A stretch of DNA of 64,000 nt from JBFHFS01 sp041583495. GTDB taxonomy: Bacteria > Bacteroidota > Bacteroidia > Bacteroidales > Marinilabiliaceae. The stretch covers positions 1-64,000 of the forward strand of contig JBFHFS010000009.1 of assembly GCA_041583495.1 (NCBI GenBank). The letters are read 5' to 3'. Shown here piece after piece: positions 16,458 through 25,445 of this stretch (within the stretch, counting starts at the first letter, position 1; each line of letters begins with the position of its first letter). Below the pieces are notes generated by a model. That model was not told the origin of the DNA. It ran no database searches and saw nothing but the letters and a program-made list of their open reading frames with translations. The position numbers and the translations under genes are program-made.

Positions 16458-17957
16458 TTAATCTACATTATCATGGAGCCACGGGTTGTTCTCACTCAAC
16501 TTAGGGCCATCTTTGCCTTCGGAGAGAGAAAACCGTGACAAGCGGGGTGATTGTTCAGTTGCGAGCCTCTGCCCCCCGGAGGTATCGATTTTAATATTCC
16601 GACGCTTATATGCAGGCACATTCTCTATCTGCTCGATCATTTTCTCATCAATAATCTCCTCGGAGGTGAGAGATCCTCTATGGCCGGAATCCAACAGAGG
16701 CCCTACATTTTTATTCTGGCTATCGAGAGCCCACGAAAGCGGGTCTTCCTCTTCGGGTTGGGATTTACTTTTTCCCGGGGGGCCATAGAGCCACTCGATT
16801 TGACGTTCCTTTTCCCGTTCCATAGCGTCAAAGTCAACCACCCGGGGTTTATCCAGGTCTTCCTCGGGATTAAGGGTTATACTTTCCTCGGGTAGGTTGG
16901 TGGCTTCCACCACATTTCCCTCTTCATCCATCTCATAACGGGTCAATTGCCTTCGCACCGATTCATGAGGCTTTTTGATGATATGTCCTGCCGCAAAGCC
17001 GGTAGCAATAATGGTGACGCCCACCTGGTTACCCAGGCGCTCATCAGAACCTGTCCCCCAAATAATGGAAGCATCCTTACCCACTTTCTCCTGAACAAAG
17101 TCGGTAATTTGGCCTACCTCGTCCATGGTTATCTCATCAACCCCGGAGGTGATGTTAAGCAATATATTTTTGGCTCCTTTAATGTCGTTGTTATTCAACA
17201 GGGGGGATTCCAGGGCGGCCTGAATGGCATCCACAGCACGTTCATCGCCATCGGCGGTGGCCGATCCCATAATGGAGACCCCACTGCCTTTCATCACCGT
17301 TTCCACATCAGCAAAGTCCACGTTGATGTATCCATGCACGGTGATGATCTCAGCAATCCCCTTGGCAGCAGTTGCCAGGATATTATCTGCCCTCGAAAAG
17401 GCATTACTCAACTTCAGGTCTCCGAACATCTCACGCAGCTTCTCATTGTTAATGATCAGCAGAGAGTCCACGTATTTCTCCATTTCGGCGATGCCTTCCA
17501 GGGCCTGATTGATCCGTAGCCGTCCTTCGAATTTAAAGGGAATGGTAACAATACCAACGGTCAGGATGCCCATCTCACGGGCAGCGCTGGCGATCACCGG
17601 GGCTGCGCCCGTTCCTGTTCCACCCCCCATCCCAGCGGTAATGAAGACCATTTTGGTCCCACCTTCCAGCACATTCTTGACCGCTTCAAGGCTTTCGATG
17701 GCGGCTTCTTTACCTTTTACCGGTTTATTGCCGGCACCTCTTCCCTCAGTCAGAGATTCCCCCAACTGAATTTTTACAGGGATAGGACTGCTTATTAAAG
17801 CCTGTGCATCGGTATTACAGATGACAAAGCTAACATCTTTAATCCCCAGGTTATACATGTGGTTGACTGCGTTACCGCCACCTCCCCCCACACCCACTAC
17901 CTTAATAATGGAGGCCTGGTCGCTGGGGATATCAAAACTCATCAAATCTTCACTCAT
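16458..17957 (-). CDS. ftsZ: Cell division protein FtsZ
   Basis: Tubulin-like GTPase that polymerises into the Z ring. The G-box loop GVGGGGGNAVNHM is near residue 22, the tubulin signature GMGGGTGTGAAP near 110 and the T7 loop with catalytic acidic residues in NVDFADVETVM near 210. A long variable linker from about 340 leads to the tail NPWLHDNVD that should bind FtsA. The open frame could begin at 18020 with a cysteine-rich lead, but MSEDLMSFDI at 17957 matches Bacteroidota FtsZ. It sits 37 bp after ftsA. Confidence 0.97.
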   Translation of the reverse strand: MSEDLMSFDIPSDQASIIKVVGVGGGGGNAVNHMYNLGIKDVSFVICNTDAQALISSPIPVKIQLGESLTEGRGAGNKPVKGKEAAIESLEAVKNVLEGGTKMVFITAGMGGGTGTGAAPVIASAAREMGILTVGIVTIPFKFEGRLRINQALEGIAEMEKYVDSLLIINNEKLREMFGDLKLSNAFSRADNILATAAKGIAEIITVHGYINVDFADVETVMKGSGVSIMGSATADGDERAVDAIQAALESPLLNNNDIKGAKNILLNITSGVDEITMDEVGQITDFVQEKVGKDASIIWGTGSDERLGNQVGVTIIATGFAAGHIIKKPHESVRRQLTRYEMDEEGNVVEATNLPEESITLNPEEDLDKPRVVDFDAMEREKERQIEWLYGPPGKSKSQPEEEDPLSWALDSQNKNVGPLLDSGHRGSLTSEEIIDEKMIEQIENVPAYKRRNIKIDTSGGQRLATEQSPRLSRFSLSEGKDGPKLSENNPWLHDNVD

Positions 17958-17994
17958 AATACCTTCTTTCGCGGGAATTCTACAATTACATTTT

Positions 17995-19344
17995 TCACAT
18001 TTCGGAATCTTTTTCTTCAAAGATACCTGCGATACCTCGTTTTATATTACCAAATAAATCCCCGGTAATATATTCCTTCTTTTCTTTCTTAACAGAATCT
18101 CTTTTTACCGGTCTGGGTTTAACCCGCTGACCTGTTACCTCAGGCTCCCCGAAATCTTCAAAGAGACGCTGATCGCGAATGGTTCCCGACCCGGGATACG
18201 ATCCGGCACTAACCAACAGTCCCAGGACCGTAGAATAGGAGGGATTTTGAATAGCCTCATCATCGATACCTGTAAATATCTCTGAAGCACTTCCTACCCG
18301 CACGTCGAGACCCGATTTAAGTTTCATGAGGGGTACCAGGTGATTCAGCATAGAGCCACCGCCCGTTAAAACAATTCCTGCACCCAGCTTGTCGTAATAA
18401 CCCGACTTTTCAATATGGTGCATAATCAACTCGATAATCTCTTCCATCCGGGCCTGGATGATACAAGCCAGGCTCTTAAAAGAAATCTCTTTAGGTTCCC
18501 ATCCTGAGATTCCGGGAATGGTAACCACTGCATCTTCGCGGGCCATGGTCCCCAAAGCGGAACCAAACTGAATCTTCAACGATTCGGCCTGTTTATTCAG
18601 GATCGAACAACCTTCCTTGATGTCGCCCGTAATAACGCTCCCTCCAAAAGGGATAACCGCAGTTTGGCGCACAATCCCATCAAAATAAAGAGCCAAATCG
18701 GTGGTTCCTCCACCAATATCGACCAACACCACACCTGCCTCCTTCTCTTCGTCGGATAAAACCGTACCAGCCGAGGCCAGTGGTTCCAAAAGCAGTCCGC
18801 TAAGTCTCAGCCCTGCCCGGTGTATACATTTTTCAATATTCCTTACCGATGCAATCCGCCCTATTACCACCAAAAAGTTACCTTCCAGCTTCTGTCCAGA
18901 CATGCCAACCGGGTTCTTAACACCGGCTTCATGATCCACCACATAGTCCTGGGGAATAACATGCAGAACCTTTTCGTCGACCTCCAGAGGAATTCGGTAA
19001 CTATCGTTATGCAACTGTTCCAAATCAAAGGTGCTGATCTCGTCTCCGGCATTAATAAACCGGTAACACCGGTTGGTCATGCTCTTGATATGTTGACCGG
19101 CAATACCCACGTATACATCGGCCAGTTTTATCCCAAGCCGTTGTTCCAGAGCCCCCGTCACCTGTCGGATGGCGTTAACCGTCTCCTCAATATTGAGAAT
19201 AACACCCCTTTTTACCCCGGTTGAAGGCACGGCCTCCATCCCCAGAATTTCAACCTGATTATTGGCATGTTTCCGTCCTACCAGGGCAACAATCTTTGTT
19301 GTTCCAATGTCAATAGCTGCAATCAGTTTTGACTCCTGAATCAT
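17995..19344 (-). CDS. ftsA: Cell division protein FtsA
   Basis: Actin-like ATPase that tethers FtsZ to the membrane. Phosphate-1 (AAIDIGTTKIVALVG, 9-23), the SHS2/1C subdomain at about 85-165, phosphate-2 (VLVDIGGGTTDLAL near 207) and the adenosine motif (GIVLTGGGSML near 328) are present. The C-terminus is extended with a basic, lysine-rich stretch (about 400-430) and ends in an amphipathic-type helix (IKRGIAGIFEE), the likely membrane-targeting sequence. Start overlaps the ftsQ stop by 4 bp (ATGA). 449 residues, as is common in Bacteroidota. Confidence 0.96.
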   Translation of the reverse strand: MIQESKLIAAIDIGTTKIVALVGRKHANNQVEILGMEAVPSTGVKRGVILNIEETVNAIRQVTGALEQRLGIKLADVYVGIAGQHIKSMTNRCYRFINAGDEISTFDLEQLHNDSYRIPLEVDEKVLHVIPQDYVVDHEAGVKNPVGMSGQKLEGNFLVVIGRIASVRNIEKCIHRAGLRLSGLLLEPLASAGTVLSDEEKEAGVVLVDIGGGTTDLALYFDGIVRQTAVIPFGGSVITGDIKEGCSILNKQAESLKIQFGSALGTMAREDAVVTIPGISGWEPKEISFKSLACIIQARMEEIIELIMHHIEKSGYYDKLGAGIVLTGGGSMLNHLVPLMKLKSGLDVRVGSASEIFTGIDDEAIQNPSYSTVLGLLVSAGSYPGSGTIRDQRLFEDFGEPEVTGQRVKPRPVKRDSVKKEKKEYITGDLFGNIKRGIAGIFEEKDSEM

Positions 19345-20072
19345 AAACTCCTGTTTTTTGAGCAGAGAATCTGCCCTTTATATTTCAAGTTAATAATTTG
19401 ATATTCATTCCACTCCTGAGGTGATAGCCCGGCTTTATAAAGAGCCTTTAGGTTTCGCAACTTCTCTGCGATTCTCTCCGGGGGCCCCAAAAGTATCAGA
19501 TGATCACCCACTCTTGGCACCAACACAAAATCACCATTTCGTCTAATATAAATTTGCTCCATTTGGGCTTCCCAGAACGGATCGTTGTGAAGGTATCGCG
19601 CCAGCCTCAGCAACGAATCGTTATTTTTGGGAATATTTCCATTGGCCACCAACACCCTTGCTGTAAAAGACTCAAAAACAGGCATTTCAGCCCCATCCTC
19701 ATCCAGATAGTAAGTTTTGTTTCCCCTAAAGACCCTCAGAAGAGGCAAATGTTGAACAATTTCAATTCGCAAATAGCCCCCCAACGTATTATAAACCTCG
19801 CAACTTTTAACCGCCGGATGCTTTTCCACAAACTGCTCAACCTCCTCAAAATCAAACTCCTGAAAAGGCTTCCCCAACATATCTTTGAACCGATTAACTA
19901 CGGCGTTCCGTATCTCCTTTTCAGAAACGAATTGAGTCTGCAAACTATCGGTCACCTTCACCACCACATCGGCACAGACCAAACTATCCTTAGTCTCATT
20001 AACAAAGGCCAGCATCACCGGAAAATAGACCAGCACAAAACTCCACAACGCTATTTGCTTCAGTCGTTTCAT
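19341..20072 (-). CDS. ftsQ: Cell division protein FtsQ/DivIB
   Basis: Bitopic divisome protein with a short cytoplasmic tail, one transmembrane helix (about 6-24) and a periplasmic POTRA-like region (LQTQFVSEKEIRNAV onward) and beta domain. It would link FtsL and the septal synthase to the ring. The sequence is diverged, as usual for Bacteroidota FtsQ, but size (243), topology and place between murC and ftsA agree. Stop and start overlap with ftsA. Its own ATG overlaps, as ATGA, the stop of a 62-codon open frame upstream. Confidence 0.9.
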   Translation of the reverse strand: MKRLKQIALWSFVLVYFPVMLAFVNETKDSLVCADVVVKVTDSLQTQFVSEKEIRNAVVNRFKDMLGKPFQEFDFEEVEQFVEKHPAVKSCEVYNTLGGYLRIEIVQHLPLLRVFRGNKTYYLDEDGAEMPVFESFTARVLVANGNIPKNNDSLLRLARYLHNDPFWEAQMEQIYIRRNGDFVLVPRVGDHLILLGPPERIAEKLRNLKALYKAGLSPQEWNEYQIINLKYKGQILCSKNRSL

Positions 20073-20257
20073 GCGAAAAAACTTTTTTTAAATCGGCCTC
20101 CTGTAATGTCTTCATTCTTCAATGACTCGGTATTACAACCATACTTCCACCCACGTAAAAGCAAGCGCTCTACGTCTCTGGTCGTTAAAAAAAATGAACC
20201 CTCTAAGCTGTATAAATATAATCCTTTTGTCATGAACTTTTTATAACACTCAATCAT
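20069..20257 (-). CDS. Possible small protein between murC and ftsQ
   Basis: A 62-codon open frame (MIECYKKFMT start) fills most of the 224-bp murC-ftsQ gap, and its TGA overlaps the ftsQ ATG exactly as neighbouring dcw genes overlap. The product is basic, has no signal peptide or membrane segment, and resembles nothing I know. It could be a real coupling peptide that carries ribosomes onto ftsQ, or chance. Homologues in related genomes are not known to me. Confidence 0.25.
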   Translation of the reverse strand: MIECYKKFMTKGLYLYSLEGSFFLTTRDVERLLLRGWKYGCNTESLKNEDITGGRFKKSFFA

Positions 20258-20295
20258 TAATTTATCAACACCTCTATTTCTTTTCCCAATAGCGT

Positions 20296-21684
20296 CTATT
20301 TGTTGGCTAATTCAAGCCCCCACTTTTTGATAATCGGCACCAATCGATCAATATCGCCGGCCCCCATAGTCACCAGCACCTGAGGCTTCAACTCCCGAAT
20401 TTGATTCAACAAATTTTCCTTTTCAACAACATGCACATGGGAACGCTTAACAAGCGAGGCAATCATATTACTGTCCACCCCGGGAATGGGGATCTCCCGC
20501 GCCGGGTAAACGGGCAAAAGCACTAACTCATGGAGCTCCGATAAAACCTCAGCAAATTCCCCGGCAAAATCTCTCGTACGACTATAAAGATGAGGCTGAA
20601 AAATACCGGTAACAGCTTTACCCGGATAAATGGCCTTAATGCTGGCAAGGGTTGCCCTAATTTCTTCAGGATGATGAGCATAATCGTCAATATAGACCAG
20701 CTGAGGATGATTGACGTGCACCTCAAATCGTCGAGCAATCCCTTGAAACAGAGGAAGAGCCTTTTCAATCTCCGCGGGTTTCACTCCATTCAGAAGAGCC
20801 AATGCAATAGCAGCCACCGCATTTTCCACATTCAAAAGCCCGGGAATCCCCATCCTAAGGCCTTTGATCGTTCCAAAAACAGAAACCAGATCAAAGCTGT
20901 ATAACCCATTGTTAGGTTCAATATTCTCAGGATAAAAATCCGCAGGTTTCTTCAACCCATAGGAGAAAGTCTTGACTCCCGCTGCCAGCCCACCGGGAAC
21001 CGGCAAGCCTGTCTTAAGAAGCAAAGCCCCCTCTTTCCTGATGCGACGGGCAAACAAACCAAACCCCTCAACCACCTCTTCTCTGGTCCCATAGATATCC
21101 AAATGGTCGGCATCCATGGAAGTAATCACTGCGCAATCAGGTGTCAACTGCAAAAACGAACGATCAAATTCATCGGCCTCCAGAACCACAATCCGCGAAG
21201 CATCATTGCACAAAAAATTGGTCCCATAATTTTTTGAGATGCCCCCTAAAAAGGCATTAGAACCCAGATGGCTATTGTAAAAAAGATGTGCCACAAGCGT
21301 CGACACAGTAGTCTTTCCATGCGTCCCTGCGACACAAATCGAATCCATATCCAGGGTGATCAACCCCAAAACCTCGGAGCGTTTCAACACCTTGAATTCC
21401 TCTTTTATGAAAAAACGAAGCTGAGGATGAACAGCCGGAATTGCCGGAGTAAAAACGACTAATGTATCCTCCCGATGGGCATACCCTTCCGGAATGGCCG
21501 CAACAGTCTCATCAAACCCAACTTCAATATCCTCCGAAATCAATTCATCGGTCAGGGGCCCTGAGGTACGGTCATACCCCCCCACATTTTTTCCAATACT
21601 TTTGAAGAACCGCGCCAGCGCGCTCATTCCAATCCCACCAATTCCGATGAGATAAATATTTTTATAGTTCTCAAAATGTCTCAT
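20296..21684 (-). CDS. murC: UDP-N-acetylmuramate--L-alanine ligase
   Basis: Cytoplasmic Mur ligase that adds L-alanine to UDP-MurNAc. The N-terminal Rossmann motif is GIGGIGMSALA (near 14), the ATP loop VAGTHGKTTVSTL near 117, then VLEADEFDRSF near 180 and DDYAHHPEEI near 335. An in-frame start at 21729 would add 15 residues not seen in the family; MRHFENYKN at 21684 is preferred. Lies between murG and the ftsQ region, as is standard. Confidence 0.95.
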   Translation of the reverse strand: MRHFENYKNIYLIGIGGIGMSALARFFKSIGKNVGGYDRTSGPLTDELISEDIEVGFDETVAAIPEGYAHREDTLVVFTPAIPAVHPQLRFFIKEEFKVLKRSEVLGLITLDMDSICVAGTHGKTTVSTLVAHLFYNSHLGSNAFLGGISKNYGTNFLCNDASRIVVLEADEFDRSFLQLTPDCAVITSMDADHLDIYGTREEVVEGFGLFARRIRKEGALLLKTGLPVPGGLAAGVKTFSYGLKKPADFYPENIEPNNGLYSFDLVSVFGTIKGLRMGIPGLLNVENAVAAIALALLNGVKPAEIEKALPLFQGIARRFEVHVNHPQLVYIDDYAHHPEEIRATLASIKAIYPGKAVTGIFQPHLYSRTRDFAGEFAEVLSELHELVLLPVYPAREIPIPGVDSNMIASLVKRSHVHVVEKENLLNQIRELKPQVLVTMGAGDIDRLVPIIKKWGLELANK

Positions 21685-21739
21685 AATCCATACTCTAAAC
21701 CATTCCATCTGCCTCCCGGACAGACACACACCACCGTAT

Positions 21740-22846
21740 CTAACCTTTCACTATTTCCTCTATTTCGGCTGCAATTTGCCTGGCCGAATCGGGCATCGAA
21801 AAACGACGGATATTCTTTTCGAGCATCGTCTGTTTTTCTTCATTATCCAGAAGGGTCAACGCCTCAGTCATAAGTTGTTCCCTCGAATCCTTATCACGTA
21901 CCAGCAGGGCAGCATCTTCATCAACCAGCGCCATGGCGTTTTTGGTTTGATGATCCTCCGACACGTTTGGGGAAGGGACCAATATAACGGCCTTACCCAA
22001 AATGGCCAACTCAGAAATGGTTCCCGCTCCAGCCCTCGAAACCACCACATCAGCCGCACTGTAGGCCAACTCCATTTGGCCGATAAAAGGCACCACCTGC
22101 ACATTGGAAAAACCCAGGGCGGCCACTTCTTTTTGAACCCCGGTAAAATAATTTTTCCCGGTTTGCCACAACAGCTGAACATCATCGCGGATTCCCAGGG
22201 CTTTTAATCCGGCCAGAACCCCTTCATTGATACTCCCAGCTCCCAGGGAACCTCCGATCACCAGTATGGTTCGCTTCCCAGCCGAAAGGCCCAGTCCGGT
22301 TAATGAAGTAACCTTATCGGGGGCCAACAGCAAACGTTCCCGCACAGGGTTACCCGTGAACACAATCTTGGCCGCCGGAAAGAAACGTTCCATCCCTGGA
22401 TAAGCCACACATATACGTTGCGCCTTGCGGGCCAGGATCCGGTTGGTAACCCCGGGAAAACTGTTTTGCTCCTGAAGCACAGTGGGAATCCCTTTAGAAG
22501 CAGCGGCCCTAAGCACCGGACCACTGGCATAACCACCTACACCAATAGCCACCTGAGGCTGAAACGATTTTATTATTCTGCGCGCCTTCCTCATACTGGA
22601 GAGCAGCTTAAAAAAGAAAGTCACATTTTTGAACGTCAGCCTCCGCTGAAACCCGGCCACCGGCAAACCTTCTATTTTGTATCCTGCAGCAGGGACTTTT
22701 TCCATTTCCATGCGGCCCAAAGCACCCACAAAAAGGATTTCCACACCAGGATTTCTGCTCTTCAAGGCGTCGGCGATGGCAATAGCCGGGAAGATATGTC
22801 CTCCGGTTCCGCCTCCACTAATAATTACTCTAAAAGTTGATTCCAT
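21740..22846 (-). CDS. murG: UDP-GlcNAc:lipid I N-acetylglucosaminyltransferase
   Basis: Peripheral membrane GT28 enzyme that converts lipid I to lipid II. The glycine-rich loop ISGGGTGGHIFPA is at residues 9-21, GVGGYASGPV near 95, the second G-loop ILVIGGSLGAGSIN near 195, and the UDP-GlcNAc signature around SRAGAGTISELAILGKA near 268. 368 residues is typical. Follows ftsW with a 47-bp gap in the dcw operon. Confidence 0.96.
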   Translation of the reverse strand: MESTFRVIISGGGTGGHIFPAIAIADALKSRNPGVEILFVGALGRMEMEKVPAAGYKIEGLPVAGFQRRLTFKNVTFFFKLLSSMRKARRIIKSFQPQVAIGVGGYASGPVLRAAASKGIPTVLQEQNSFPGVTNRILARKAQRICVAYPGMERFFPAAKIVFTGNPVRERLLLAPDKVTSLTGLGLSAGKRTILVIGGSLGAGSINEGVLAGLKALGIRDDVQLLWQTGKNYFTGVQKEVAALGFSNVQVVPFIGQMELAYSAADVVVSRAGAGTISELAILGKAVILVPSPNVSEDHQTKNAMALVDEDAALLVRDKDSREQLMTEALTLLDNEEKQTMLEKNIRRFSMPDSARQIAAEIEEIVKG

Positions 22847-22893
22847 AAATACCGTTTTAAAACCAAAGAGCCGACCCTACGAAAAGGCACCTC

Positions 22894-24087
22894 TCACTCG
22901 TCATCCTCCAGCCCCTGTTTATTTAACTTTTGATTCTCCTTCTCCTCAATATTCTGCCGGCTGACACTCAGTATGGCCCCAAAGGCCACACAGGAAAACA
23001 ATATAGAGGTTCCCCCCATGCTAACCAATGGCAGCGGCTGGCCGGTAACCGGGAAGATTCCCACGGCCACCCCCATATTCACAAACGACTGGGATACAAG
23101 CATCAGACCCAGCCCTACTGCCATAAATGCGGGGAAGGTTCGATGACTGGATTGCACCAAAACACCCACCCTGGCCAACAAAAATAAATAGGCAAACAAG
23201 ATGATGATGGCTCCCACCAAACCAAACTCTTCGGCGATGATGGCATAAATAAAGTCACTGTATGGATGGGGTAAGAAATTACGCTGATCGCTGTTTCCGG
23301 GCCCTTTTCCAAGGATACCACCCGTGGCGATAGCTATTTTTGACTGGGTAACCTGGTACGATCCGGGATCATCCTCGTTACCCTCTTCATTTTCATTAAA
23401 AAAACGCTCCACACGGGCACTCCAGGTACTTGCTCTCTCGAAGAGCACGATGCCGTTCATGGACAAAAGCAAAACAACAGTAATGATTACCGCCCCGCCA
23501 ACTCCGGTTAAAAAAAGGTATTTAAGAGGCACCTGCCCCAAAAACATCATCGTCATCACAATGAGGCCGAGCAAAGCAGCCGTGGACAGGTTCTCGGGCA
23601 AGATGAGTAAACAAACCACCCCGGTATGAAACATGATTTGTTTAAAGGCCCCCAGGCCAATCCCCTCATCACTTTGGTTGTGAGCCAACACTCTGGCAAC
23701 ATAAAAAATAAGTGAGATCTTGGCCAGCTCCGAGGGTTGAAAACTGATTCCGATTCCGGGCAAAGCCAACCACCTACTGGCCTCATTCAGGTTGGATCCG
23801 GTGATAAGGGTAACCAACAGGAGCAAAATAGAAAGATACAGTAACACCACGGCAAACCGGGCGAAATACTTATAGGGAATCCGGTGCACCAGAACGATCA
23901 GGCCAATCCCAATGGTGAGAAATACAAGTTGTTTGAACATGTAGTAGGTTGTATTTCCCCCTTGGTTTTTATAGGCCAAACTACCTGTGGCGCTATAAAC
24001 GGTTAACAGAGAAGCCACGGCAAGCAGAAAAATAATGCCCCAGATGATTCGGTCACCTTTAAGATATTTCTGAAACAGGTTGCTCAT
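22894..24087 (-). CDS. ftsW: Septal peptidoglycan glycosyltransferase FtsW
   Basis: SEDS-family polytopic membrane protein that polymerises lipid II at the septum together with the class B PBP encoded upstream. About ten transmembrane helices are visible. The large extracellular loop carries the conserved catalytic-type aspartate region (LPHPYSDFIYAIIAEEFG), and SMGGTSILF is near the last helices. 397 residues. Overlaps the murD stop by 4 bp. Confidence 0.94.
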   Translation of the reverse strand: MSNLFQKYLKGDRIIWGIIFLLAVASLLTVYSATGSLAYKNQGGNTTYYMFKQLVFLTIGIGLIVLVHRIPYKYFARFAVVLLYLSILLLLVTLITGSNLNEASRWLALPGIGISFQPSELAKISLIFYVARVLAHNQSDEGIGLGAFKQIMFHTGVVCLLILPENLSTAALLGLIVMTMMFLGQVPLKYLFLTGVGGAVIITVVLLLSMNGIVLFERASTWSARVERFFNENEEGNEDDPGSYQVTQSKIAIATGGILGKGPGNSDQRNFLPHPYSDFIYAIIAEEFGLVGAIIILFAYLFLLARVGVLVQSSHRTFPAFMAVGLGLMLVSQSFVNMGVAVGIFPVTGQPLPLVSMGGTSILFSCVAFGAILSVSRQNIEEKENQKLNKQGLEDDE

Positions 24088-25442
24088 TTTCTATTGTCTG
24101 ATAGTAAAATTTTTATCACCTCTTCCTTAAAAAGCCTGCCTCTGTGCTCATAGTTCTTAAACAAGTCGAAACTTGCGCAAGCAGGAGATAACAGCACCAC
24201 ATCTCCGGGGGCTGCGAGTTTGCGGGCAGATTGAATCGCCTCCTGCATGGAGTTGGCTTCGAGAACCTGCGGTACCATGCGCCCAAAATAAGAGGTTAAT
24301 TTTCTGTTATCCACACCCAGACAGATCAATGCTTTCACTTTTTCGCGTACCAGGGGCCCTAAATCTTTATAGTCATTACCCTTATCGGTACCTCCTGCGA
24401 TCCAGATCACCTTACGGGTCATACTTTGGAGAGCGTACCAGGTTGAATTCACGTTGGTAGCTTTGCTGTCGTTGATAAAAAGCACCTTTCCCACTTCGGC
24501 GACCTGCTCCATTCGATGCTCAACCCCTGAAAAATGGGTCAACCCCTCCACCACGTGACGGGCGGAAACACCAGCCCTGAGGGCCGCTAATCCGGCAGCC
24601 ATGGCATTGTACAGATTGTGTCGGCCAGGAAGCGCTATTGAACTCACCGGCAGGGAAAATTTATCCCCGGGAGTGCGAAAGGTCACCTGCTCTTGCTCAA
24701 CAGAAGCCCCCGGTTGTTTTGAAGGACGGTAGGAGAAGGGCCATCCAACCACCTGACTCCCCATGGTCTTCAGCCGGTTTACGACCACCTCATCGTCGGC
24801 ACAGAAGATGAAAACCTCCCGTGCATCCTGGTTTTGCATGATTCTGAATTTGGACGACACATAATTGTCGAAATCAAAACCATAACGATCCAGATGGTCC
24901 GGGGTGATATTGGTCAACACCGAGGTATCGCATTTAAAAACATACATCCCATCCAATTGAAAACTACTCAATTCAAGCACAAAGAAATCGGGATGAGGCG
25001 CCAACAATTTCCTGGCAAAACTCTGCCCGATATTCCCGGCCAGCTCTACCTTCAACCCGCCTAATTTCATGAGATGAGTGGTCCACATAGCTGTGGTGGT
25101 TTTTCCATTACTTCCGGTAATACCAATGATATGCGCCTGGGTATAGCGGCCGGCAAATTCGATTTCGGATAGAACGGGAATTCCTTTTTCACGAAGACTC
25201 TTAATCAGATCGGCATCATCGGGTATCCCCGGACTCTTAACAACCTCATGGGCATTCAACACTCGTTCAAGGGTATGACCGCCCTCCTCAAAATCGATCT
25301 CAGCCTCGCTCAACTCCTTTTTATAATTCTCCCGGATAGGATGCTTGTCGGACACAAAAACCGAAATGCCTCTTGCTTTAGCCAAAAGAGCGGCACCTGT
25401 TCCACTCTCGCCAGCTCCTAATATCACCAACTCTCTGTTCAT
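24084..25442 (-). CDS. murD: UDP-N-acetylmuramoyl-L-alanine--D-glutamate ligase
   Basis: Adds D-glutamate to UDP-MurNAc-L-Ala. ILGAGESGTGAALLAK begins the nucleotide-binding N domain, the ATP loop ITGSNGKTTTAMW is near 110, NITPDHLDRYG near 182 and FINDSKATNVNST near 322. The C-terminal LLSPACASFDLFKNYEHRG region is characteristic of MurD. 452 residues. Lies 3 bp after mraY and overlaps ftsW. Confidence 0.96.
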   Translation of the reverse strand: MNRELVILGAGESGTGAALLAKARGISVFVSDKHPIRENYKKELSEAEIDFEEGGHTLERVLNAHEVVKSPGIPDDADLIKSLREKGIPVLSEIEFAGRYTQAHIIGITGSNGKTTTAMWTTHLMKLGGLKVELAGNIGQSFARKLLAPHPDFFVLELSSFQLDGMYVFKCDTSVLTNITPDHLDRYGFDFDNYVSSKFRIMQNQDAREVFIFCADDEVVVNRLKTMGSQVVGWPFSYRPSKQPGASVEQEQVTFRTPGDKFSLPVSSIALPGRHNLYNAMAAGLAALRAGVSARHVVEGLTHFSGVEHRMEQVAEVGKVLFINDSKATNVNSTWYALQSMTRKVIWIAGGTDKGNDYKDLGPLVREKVKALICLGVDNRKLTSYFGRMVPQVLEANSMQEAIQSARKLAAPGDVVLLSPACASFDLFKNYEHRGRLFKEEVIKILLSDNRK

Positions 25443-25445
25443 CTC

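Noticed and set aside
16947..17519. A 190-codon plus-strand frame antisense to ftsZ
   Set aside because: Antisense to the most conserved part of FtsZ; a codon-bias shadow with no recognisable domain.
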